Source: CAYJPK01 sp964372035
GTDB lineage: Bacteria; Desulfobacterota; Desulfovibrionia; Desulfovibrionales; Desulfovibrionaceae
NCBI GenBank assembly: GCA_964372035.1
Contig: CAYJPK010000102.1
Coordinates: 1-6,550, forward strand
Direction: 5' to 3'
DNA: 6,550 bases
The notes under the pieces are model-generated. The model worked only from the letters and a program-made list of their open reading frames with translations, was not told the DNA's origin and ran no database searches. Positions 1 through 4,810 of this stretch are shown here, piece after piece (position 1 is the stretch's first letter; each line of letters starts with the position of its first letter). Position numbers and translations under genes: made by a program.

Positions 1-2
1 GA

Positions 3-56
3 GTGGGCGTGCCTTTAGAAAAAGGCATTAGAAATGACTTTTTCAGTGCCGACTAA
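3..56 (+). CDS. Possible 3' end of a plus-strand gene running in from the left edge
   Basis: One plus-strand frame stays open from the window edge to a TAA at 54-56 and reads VGVPLEKGIRNDFFSAD. The other two plus frames stop within the first 31 bases. The composition here is less A+T-rich than the following 57-78 spacer, which fits coding DNA. If real, this gene converges with the minus-strand PP-loop gene and ends 22 bp from it. Seventeen residues are too few to name a family, and an open frame of this length can occur by chance. Confidence 0.3.
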   Translation: MGVPLEKGIRNDFFSAD

Positions 57-78
57 GTAAATCACAAAAATAATAAAA

Positions 79-1122
79 TTAATCCATTTCTTTTTCAGCT
101 AAAATTCTAGCCCTTAATTTTTCCTTTGTTTCGTCCCAAGTGTATTCGCCCCAATTTAAATCAGTTACACGGCTTGGTCTTACTTCAAAAATCTTTTCAT
201 CATCTATTGTACGAACTTTTGCTAATTCACCTGCTTTGGGAGCATATGAAGCAACAAAGCTTGCTGCATCAGCTAATATTTTATCGTCCCAATTTTTCCC
301 GCCACGAGCTAAAGCAAGAGGACCTGGAATATCAATCATTTTAAAGACATAATCATCTTCTTGAATCAAATCCATAATAGCCTTGTTGTCTGCTTCTTTG
401 CGACCGATAGTTAACCAATACTCTTTATCTTCTAAGTATAACCAAGCTTGGCGACCAACATTTGACAGATATAAATCATTTGAAAGTCCTTTAGAATGTT
501 CAATAACAGGCAAATATCTTTTAGCATTTTCTTTTTCTGTTAATTTGCACCCGCCAGCAGGTGTAGGAATGGTTTTGATGTCAAATCTTTCTGCTAAGGC
601 TAGCTGGTCTTTGCGTCCACGACCAAATATTTTGCAAAGCTTATCACGATCAACTAAACCATCAAGCTCAACTTGGCTTGGTTTTAAGTTTTGAGCAGAA
701 AGTGGACGTACTAAAATATCTCGTATATCAGCTTCTTTTGAAATAACATCAAGACTATCACGACGCTGTGACATTGGGCGTTGTCCTAAAACCTCGCCAG
801 AAATAATAAAGGACGCATTGTATTTAGCAAGCAATTGTTTTGCTTTTGTAAGCATTAAAATCTTACAATCAACGCAAGGATTCATAACCTTACCAAAACC
901 ATGCTTAGGGTTTTCTTTTATTATTTGAATAAAATCATCGCTAACATCGATACATTCAACGTCAAGCTTATATTCATCAGTCCAAGTTTTAGAAGCTTTT
1001 TTTTGACCAAAAAAAGGGCTGTAAAAATGCAGGCATTTAACCTTGATACCCTGTTCCATAATTAATCTTGCGGCAATAATACTATCTAATCCGCCAGAAA
1101 ATAATGCTAGTGCTGTTGTCAT
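79..1122 (-). CDS. PP-loop ATPase, ThiI/MnmA-like RNA thiolation protein with a probable NFACT-R-like C-terminal domain
   Basis: This 347-residue protein starts with an ATP-pyrophosphatase PP-loop, SGGLDS at residues 9-14. PP-loop enzymes of this type (MnmA, ThiI, TtuA) adenylate a tRNA uridine so that sulfur can replace oxygen. Further motifs are NPCVDC at 81-86 (Cys83, Cys86), SGEVLGQRPMSQ at 108-119 and PAGGC at 188-192 (Cys192). Two cysteines in a CxxC plus one distal cysteine match the layout of thiolases that use a [4Fe-4S] cluster, but a cluster here is inference. The C-terminal half (about 205-320, with GRQAWLYL and IPGPLALARGG) is not part of MnmA or E. coli ThiI; it resembles the NFACT-R-type RNA-binding domain that I recall being attached to ThiI-like proteins. 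It is last in the obgE operon, 21 bp after the aminotransferase. No Shine-Dalgarno sequence is visible, only an A/U-rich leader; the PP-loop nine residues in supports this start. The target nucleotide is unknown, and such proteins are often misannotated as a tRNA methyltransferase. Confidence 0.8.
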   Translation of the reverse strand: MTTALALFSGGLDSIIAARLIMEQGIKVKCLHFYSPFFGQKKASKTWTDEYKLDVECIDVSDDFIQIIKENPKHGFGKVMNPCVDCKILMLTKAKQLLAKYNASFIISGEVLGQRPMSQRRDSLDVISKEADIRDILVRPLSAQNLKPSQVELDGLVDRDKLCKIFGRGRKDQLALAERFDIKTIPTPAGGCKLTEKENAKRYLPVIEHSKGLSNDLYLSNVGRQAWLYLEDKEYWLTIGRKEADNKAIMDLIQEDDYVFKMIDIPGPLALARGGKNWDDKILADAASFVASYAPKAGELAKVRTIDDEKIFEVRPSRVTDLNWGEYTWDETKEKLRARILAEKEMD

Positions 1123-1143
1123 ATTTTTATATTTTTTTAAATG

Positions 1144-2244
1144 TTATGCTCTTAAAATGAGTTCGTCTTCTATTACATTGAGTGCAAGTTCCATGAGGTG
1201 CACTTGGGCTTGAGTGCCCATGTGTCCAAGCCTAAAAACCTTACCTGCCATTTCACCAAAGCTACCAGCAACAATTAAACCTCTCGAAGATAATTTTTTC
1301 TGCCAAGTAGCAAAATCATATTGGCTAGGAACTAATGCTGCTGTAACTGTAGGTGAATTAATAGCTTTTGCATCAGTCCAAAGTTTAATTCCAAGCTTGT
1401 TTAAGCCTGTTCTGCACTGCTCACTAACCATAATATGACGCTCAAAGACTTTTTCAAGACCTTCTTCTAAAATTGCCATGCTTGCGGCATGAAGAGCTGA
1501 AACACCATGCCAGTAGGGAGTATAAGGGCAGCGACCATCTTCATAAATATTCTTGAATGGTAAAATACTATCATAGCCTTGATAGTTGATACTTGCCATA
1601 ATATCCCAAGCATTTTGACTAACAGCAACTATAGACATTGAAGGTGGAGCTGATAAACATTTTTGTGAGCCACCAAGTAAAAGATCAATATTCCATTTAT
1701 CAGTTTCAATTAAAGCTCCGCCAATGCTTGCAACTGCATCAACATAAAATAAAGCAACACCTAAATCTTGCTTTAATTGTCCAAGCTTTTCAAGTGGATT
1801 AAGTGTACCAGAAGGAGTCTCACAATGCACAGCTGTAATCATTTTTGGTTTAAAAGCCTTAATTTTGTCGGCAATTAAATCAAGGTCATATTCCGTAATT
1901 GTACTAGAGTAAGGTAATGATACTTGCTCCACTTCACAGCCAATGCTTTTAGCCATTTCGCCAATGCCATCACCGAAAACACCAGTGCCAATACTTAAAA
2001 CTTTATCGCCCTTTGCTAAACAACTTTTCAAAGCTCCCCAAAGTACAAGCATTGCTTCACCAGTCATCAAAACTACATCATTATTAGTTTTAATGATTTT
2101 TGATAAATTTTTTGCAGTAGCGCTATACAGTGGTAAAAAGTCATTATCAATTTGACCAGAACCGTAATCTTGTGACATTGCCGCTATAACTTTTTCATGC
2201 AAACTAACTGGACCTGGTATCATTGGAATTGGTGCATATGACAT
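1144..2244 (-). CDS. Class V aminotransferase, alanine/serine-glyoxylate aminotransferase family
   Basis: This 366-residue protein is a fold-type I PLP enzyme. Family members transfer an amino group from alanine or serine to glyoxylate or pyruvate, probably in the cytoplasm. The N-terminal IPMIPGPV (6-13) is the usual opening of this family. HCETPSG (140-146) and YVDAVAS with Asp169 (167-173) form the cofactor pocket. GGSQKCL places the Schiff-base lysine at Lys195. FRLGHMG with Arg338 fits the substrate carboxylate-binding arginine. The length is normal. The sequence after the PLP lysine follows the aminotransferase pattern, and I see no cysteine-desulfurase catalytic loop, so it is unlikely to be the sulfur donor for the neighbouring PP-loop protein. 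An AAGGAG ribosome-binding site (2250-2255) sits 5 nt before the ATG. It lies 31 bp after obgE and 21 bp before the PP-loop gene, so the three are probably co-transcribed. The true substrate pair cannot be read from sequence. Confidence 0.9.
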   Translation of the reverse strand: MSYAPIPMIPGPVSLHEKVIAAMSQDYGSGQIDNDFLPLYSATAKNLSKIIKTNNDVVLMTGEAMLVLWGALKSCLAKGDKVLSIGTGVFGDGIGEMAKSIGCEVEQVSLPYSSTITEYDLDLIADKIKAFKPKMITAVHCETPSGTLNPLEKLGQLKQDLGVALFYVDAVASIGGALIETDKWNIDLLLGGSQKCLSAPPSMSIVAVSQNAWDIMASINYQGYDSILPFKNIYEDGRCPYTPYWHGVSALHAASMAILEEGLEKVFERHIMVSEQCRTGLNKLGIKLWTDAKAINSPTVTAALVPSQYDFATWQKKLSSRGLIVAGSFGEMAGKVFRLGHMGTQAQVHLMELALNVIEDELILRA

Positions 2245-2275
2245 AATAACTCCTTATTATTCAGATATATCAAAA

Positions 2276-3382
2276 TTACTCGTTTGACTCATTAGTATAA
2301 ATGACTTCAATCTCAGGAAATTCTTCATCAACTGCAACAACTTCTTGAAAATGGATAAGAGGTGCATTGTTGTTGAGTTCGTCATATAAATTCCACATAA
2401 CTCGCACAACTTCTTCTAAGCCATCGCCATTTATCGCTGAAATAAAGAATAATTCACGTCCAAGCTCTTTGGCTTTTTCTTTAATTACATTGACTTCTTC
2501 TTCACTTTTCAAGTCACACTTATTAATAATAAAGATTTGCTTACGAGTGATTAGTTCGGGATCAAAGTTTGCAAGCTCTTCATTGATAATATTAAAGCCG
2601 TCCCAAATATTATCAACATTAATATCTTCAATGCTTAAGATGTGAATTAAAAATCTGGTACGCTCAACATGCTTTAAAAAACGATGTCCAAGACCAATTC
2701 CCTCTGATGCACCTTCAATAAGACCTGGAATATCAGCAATAACTAAGCGTCTATCAGGATCAAATTCATCAATCATAACTCCAAGATTTGGAATTAATGT
2801 TGTAAATGGGTATGGAGCAATTTTCGGTTTTGCAGCTGAAATTTGAGAAATAAAAGTTGATTTGCCAGCATTTGGTAAACCAATAATGCCAACGTCAGCT
2901 AAAATTTTAAGCTCTAAACGCAAACTTTTTTCTTCGCCAAATTCACCTTTTTGCGCAAAACGTGGTGCTTGGTTAGTTGAGCTTTTAAAATGCTCATTAC
3001 CCTTACCGCCACGACCGCCTTTTGCCATCATCAAAAGTTCACCTTCTTCAGATAAATCAGCAATTAAACGCTCACCTTCAGGGCATTGCTCAAAGATTAA
3101 AGTTCCAATCGGTAAGTCTAAAGTTAAATCTTCTCCAGCTTTACCGTGGCACTGGCTACCGAGTCCACCTTGACCATTTCTTGCTTCATAATTTCTTTTT
3201 AAACGGAAATCGTATAAGCTAAGTAGTCGCTTTGAACCACGAAAAAAAATACTTCCACCAGCTCCACCATCGCCACCATCAGGGCCACCACGTGGAACAA
3301 ATTTTTCACGGCGAAATGATATACAGCCATTACCACCTTTACCTGCTTTGATTTTTACTATTGCTTCATCTACAAAACGCAT
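2276..3382 (-). CDS. obgE: Obg-family GTPase ObgE/CgtA
   Basis: This conserved GTPase binds the large ribosomal subunit and takes part in 50S assembly and stress control. The 368-residue protein has the glycine-rich Obg fold at about 1-158 (RGGPDGGDGGAGG at 31-43, KGGRGGKGNEHF at 121-132), followed by a G domain. G1 is GLPNAGKST (168-176), G2 is PFTT (192-195), G3 is DIPG (217-220), G4 is NKCD (287-290) and G5 is SAI (315-317). A short acidic tail (about 340-368) follows. All nucleotide-binding motifs are intact. The start MRFVDEA is typical for the family, although the ribosome-binding site is weak (GAG at 3389-3391). In many bacteria obg is transcribed with rplU-rpmA; here a terminator and a separate promoter lie in the 195-bp gap, so obgE appears to head its own operon with the aminotransferase and PP-loop genes. 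Confidence 0.97.
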   Translation of the reverse strand: MRFVDEAIVKIKAGKGGNGCISFRREKFVPRGGPDGGDGGAGGSIFFRGSKRLLSLYDFRLKRNYEARNGQGGLGSQCHGKAGEDLTLDLPIGTLIFEQCPEGERLIADLSEEGELLMMAKGGRGGKGNEHFKSSTNQAPRFAQKGEFGEEKSLRLELKILADVGIIGLPNAGKSTFISQISAAKPKIAPYPFTTLIPNLGVMIDEFDPDRRLVIADIPGLIEGASEGIGLGHRFLKHVERTRFLIHILSIEDINVDNIWDGFNIINEELANFDPELITRKQIFIINKCDLKSEEEVNVIKEKAKELGRELFFISAINGDGLEEVVRVMWNLYDELNNNAPLIHFQEVVAVDEEFPEIEVIYTNESNE

Positions 3383-3400
3383 AATTATCTCGTGTATTTA

Positions 3401-3416
3401 TAGTAATTAATTACTA
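3401..3416. repeat. Perfect 16-bp palindrome in the obgE leader
   Basis: TAGTAATTAATTACTA equals its own reverse complement. It lies between the obgE -10 box (3440-3445) and the start codon at 3382, about 20-35 nt into the expected transcript. As RNA it could fold into a 6-bp stem with a TTAA loop; as DNA it could be an operator. It is entirely A+T-rich apart from two G-C pairs, so chance is possible in this background. Confidence 0.6.
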
Positions 3417-3439
3417 AGAATTTAAAATTGATTTCACTT

Positions 3440-3468
3440 ATTTTAGTATGATAGGATTTGTTTGTCAA
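3440..3468 (-). promoter_or_regulatory. Sigma70-type promoter of obgE operon
   Basis: On the minus strand TTGACA (3468-3463) is followed after exactly 17 bp by TAAAAT (3445-3440), a 6/6 and a 5/6 match to the housekeeping consensus. Transcription would begin near 3433, giving a leader of about 50 nt before the obgE ATG at 3382. It lies downstream of the rpmA terminator and therefore gives obgE and its two followers independent expression. Confidence 0.75.
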
Positions 3469-3469
3469 A

Positions 3470-3498
3470 ATAAAAGCAAGCTAATTTTTTGCTTTTAT
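3470..3498. repeat. 10-bp inverted repeat just upstream of the obgE -35 box
   Basis: ATAAAAGCAA (3470-3479) pairs perfectly with TTGCTTTTAT (3489-3498) around a 9-nt loop. It ends one base before the TTGACA of the obgE promoter. On the minus strand a short T run (complement of 3467-3470) follows, so it could be a second, weaker terminator for rplU-rpmA; it could instead be a protein-binding site acting on the obgE promoter. Confidence 0.6.
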
Positions 3499-3518
3499 AG
3501 GATTTTAGTTGATTTTAC

Positions 3519-3556
3519 AAAAAAATAAAAGACATAGCTAGGCTATGTCTTTTATT
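3519..3556 (-). terminator. Rho-independent terminator of the rplU-rpmA operon
   Basis: A perfect 15-bp inverted repeat (3524-3538 with 3542-3556, core GACATAGC / GCTATGTC, 3-nt loop) begins 22 bp after the rpmA stop codon. On the minus strand the stem runs into an uninterrupted seven-T tract (complement of 3519-3525), the classic intrinsic-terminator layout. The A-rich left arm is mirrored by TTTTATT on the right, so some termination in the plus direction is possible but less well supported. Confidence 0.92.
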
Positions 3557-3577
3557 GGAATACATAAAATTAATGTA

Positions 3578-3856
3578 TTAAGCAGTAGCTTCTTGTGCAG
3601 ACACGATGTGTACTCTGACCATTTCTTTAAGCTTGCGTGTGTATTTTTCGTATTTTACGATACCATCGCATTTAGCAAAAAGAGTAAAGTCTTTTCCCAT
3701 GCCAACATTTTCACCTGGGTGAATTTTAGTGCCAACTTGGCGAACTAAAATATTACCAGCTAAAACTACTTGACCGCCAAAACGTTTAACGCCACGGCGT
3801 TGTCCGTTACTGTCGCGTCCGTTACGGGAACTCCCGCCAGCTTTCTTATGTGCCAT
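3578..3856 (-). CDS. rpmA: 50S ribosomal protein L27
   Basis: The 92-residue basic protein starts MAHKKAGGSSRNGRDS, the highly conserved L27 N-terminus. In bacterial ribosomes this flexible tail reaches into the peptidyl-transferase centre. GNILVRQVGTKIHPGENVGMG (from about residue 34) is the family core. It lacks the cleavable N-terminal extension found in Firmicutes, which supports a proteobacterial-type host. The start lies 9 bp after the rplU stop, and its Shine-Dalgarno AGGAG (3863-3867) overlaps the rplU TAG codon, so translation of the two is probably coupled. The tail is slightly longer than the roughly 85 residues of E. coli L27. Confidence 0.97.
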   Translation of the reverse strand: MAHKKAGGSSRNGRDSNGQRRGVKRFGGQVVLAGNILVRQVGTKIHPGENVGMGKDFTLFAKCDGIVKYEKYTRKLKEMVRVHIVSAQEATA

Positions 3857-3865
3857 GATAAACTC

Positions 3866-4174
3866 CTAAGCTTCAATAGCAGTAATTTTTAGTGCTGTAA
3901 AATCTTGACGATGCCCTCTTAATTTACGGGAATCGTTTCTGCGCCATTTTTTGAAAACAAGCACTTTTTCGCCACGACTGTGGTTTAAAACTTTAGCTTT
4001 AACACTTGCATTTTCAACATATGGTTTACCGATGTTCAAATCTGCGCCACTAAGCATAAGCACTTTGTCAATAGCGATTTCACTACCAACTTCAGCTTGC
4101 ATTCTATCTACAATAATTTTTGTACCTTGCTCTACGCGAAATTGTTTTCCGGCAGTTTCTATAATTGCGTACAT
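3866..4174 (-). CDS. rplU: 50S ribosomal protein L21
   Basis: The 102-residue protein has the L21 start MYAIIETAGKQFRVEQG and the 23S rRNA-binding signature at 75-90 (KKWRRNDSRKLRGHRQ), normal for the family in length and layout. L21 is an early-assembling protein of the large subunit and is almost always encoded next to L27, as here. A strong GGAGG (4179-4183) precedes the ATG by 4 nt. A promoter with a perfect -35 box lies directly upstream, which leaves a leader of only about 20 nt. It stops with TAG, within the ribosome-binding site of rpmA. Confidence 0.97.
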   Translation of the reverse strand: MYAIIETAGKQFRVEQGTKIIVDRMQAEVGSEIAIDKVLMLSGADLNIGKPYVENASVKAKVLNHSRGEKVLVFKKWRRNDSRKLRGHRQDFTALKITAIEA

Positions 4175-4200
4175 ATGACCTCCAAATAAGCGAACTGATA

Positions 4201-4228
4201 TTTAGACTTTTTTTAGGTCTTTTGTCAA
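4201..4228 (-). promoter_or_regulatory. Sigma70-type promoter of rplU-rpmA
   Basis: On the minus strand a perfect TTGACA (4228-4223) is followed after 16 bp by TCTAAA (4206-4201), a 4/6 match to the -10 consensus. A long A-rich stretch lies upstream on the minus strand. Transcription would start close to 4194, only about 20 nt before the rplU ATG, which is enough for the GGAGG ribosome-binding site but leaves no room for a structured leader. The -35 box is well supported; the exact -10 position is less sure. Confidence 0.6.
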
Positions 4229-4240
4229 GTCTTTTGTCCG
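4205..4240. repeat. Tandem 12-bp repeats over the rplU -35 box
   Basis: GTCTTTTGTC occurs at 4217-4226 and again, identically, at 4229-4238, with AA between them. A weaker third unit in the same 12-bp phase lies at 4205-4216 (GACTTTTTTTAG, 8 of 12 matching). The array covers the -35 box and spacer of the rplU promoter. This could be a binding site for a regulator acting on one DNA face, but no known motif is recognised. Confidence 0.6.
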
Positions 4241-4351
4241 CAAAAAAATAATTTATTTTAAATTTTAAAAAAATGCAAGTGCAAAATTAAAGCCTATTAA
4301 AAAATTGCATTAATAATATCTTAAAATAATTGTATTTTTACTTTAAATGTT

Positions 4352-4410
4352 AAAAAAAATAAAAAAAAAATAGATTTACCCCTTTTCAAATTTGCAAAGT
4401 GCATTATATT
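4352..4410 (+). promoter_or_regulatory. Candidate housekeeping promoter of groES with upstream A tracts
   Basis: TTTTCA (4383-4388) and TATATT (4405-4410) are 16 bp apart and match the sigma70 consensus at about 4/6 and 5/6. The A8 and A10 runs at 4352-4370 end 12 bp upstream of the -35 box, where the distal part of an UP element would sit. The leader to groES would be about 70 nt. In DNA this A+T-rich chance matches are common, so this is only a candidate. Confidence 0.35.
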
Positions 4411-4420
4411 CTTTTTTGGT

Positions 4421-4452
4421 TTTGAAAGATATGTATATTAAATGAGCATATC
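4421..4452 (+). promoter_or_regulatory. Candidate heat-shock (RpoH-type) promoter of groES with internal dyad
   Basis: TTTGAAA (4421-4427) resembles the sigma32 -35 element CTTGAAA. GAGCATAT (4444-4451) matches the CAT and final T of the -10 element CCCCATnT, at a spacing on the long side of the known range. Transcription would begin near 4458, about 28 nt before the groES ATG. The inverted repeat GATATG (4428-4433) and CATATC (4447-4452), 13 bp apart, lies between and across the two elements. The -10 match is poor, so sigma type and function remain unproven. Confidence 0.35.
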
Positions 4453-4485
4453 ATATATTATTACAACAATATTTCGGAGGAATTT

Positions 4486-4773
4486 ATGACCCTTAAACCG
4501 CTAAACGATCGTGTTTTAGTAAAGCGCATTGAATCAGAAGAAAGAACTGCTGGTGGACTTTATATCCCAGATTCAGCTAAAGAAAAACCATCACAAGGTG
4601 AAGTTATTGCAGTAGGCGATGGCAAATTAGCTGACGATGGCAAACGTACACCTTTAGCTGTAAAAGCTGGTGACGTTGTATTATTCAACAAATATGCTGG
4701 CACCGAAGTTAAACTTGACGATGTTGAGCATTTAGTGATGCGTGAAGACGACATCTTAGCTATCGTAAAATAA
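4486..4773 (+). CDS. groES: Co-chaperonin GroES (Hsp10)
   Basis: The 95-residue protein begins MTLKPLNDRVLVKR and ends VMREDDILAIVK, the standard boundaries of GroES. It forms the heptameric lid that closes the GroEL folding chamber in the cytoplasm. The mobile loop that contacts GroEL is at about 16-33; its hydrophobic tripeptide reads Leu-Tyr-Ile at 25-27 after Gly-Gly, rather than the Ile-Val-Leu of E. coli. A strong GGAGG (4476-4480) lies 5 nt before the ATG. It is first in the groES-groEL operon, with 37 bp to groEL and no hairpin between them. An A+T-rich control region with candidate promoters lies upstream. Confidence 0.98.
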   Translation: MTLKPLNDRVLVKRIESEERTAGGLYIPDSAKEKPSQGEVIAVGDGKLADDGKRTPLAVKAGDVVLFNKYAGTEVKLDDVEHLVMREDDILAIVK

Positions 4774-4810
4774 TTATAATAAACTGTGATATATATTGTA
4801 GGAGAAAAAT

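Larger units (their letters stand above)
4175..4485. promoter_or_regulatory. Divergent A+T-rich control region between rplU and groES
   Basis: This 311-bp stretch has no plausible gene. From left to right it holds the rplU ribosome-binding site, the rplU promoter with tandem 12-bp repeats (4201-4240), TGCA-containing motifs (TGCA twice at 4274-4283, once at 4306-4309, twice at 4393-4403), long A runs (A8 at 4352-4359 and A10 at 4361-4370), two candidate groES promoters, a 6-bp dyad (4428-4452) and the groES GGAGG (4476-4480). No CIRCE element (TTAGCACTC-N9-GAGTGCTAA) is present. Confidence 0.7.

Noticed and set aside
10..27. TGCCTTT/AAAGGCA hairpin as a terminator for the obgE operon
   Set aside because: On the minus strand the stem is followed by CGCCCAC rather than a T tract, and the sequence lies within a possible plus-strand coding end. 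No convincing terminator for this operon is visible in the window.
1144..2244. Cysteine desulfurase supplying sulfur to the PP-loop protein
   Set aside because: It is class V with PLP Lys195, but the N-terminus (IPMIPGPV), GGSQKCL context and FRLGHMG are those of the alanine/serine-glyoxylate aminotransferase family, and no desulfurase-type catalytic cysteine loop is seen.
2862..3173. Plus-strand open frame opposite obgE
   Set aside because: It is a shadow of the glycine-rich Obg domain, giving a proline-rich antisense reading, and has no recognisable family.
4175..4485. CIRCE (HrcA operator) upstream of groES
   Set aside because: Neither TTAGCACTC nor GAGTGCTAA, even with a few mismatches, is found in the expected arrangement.
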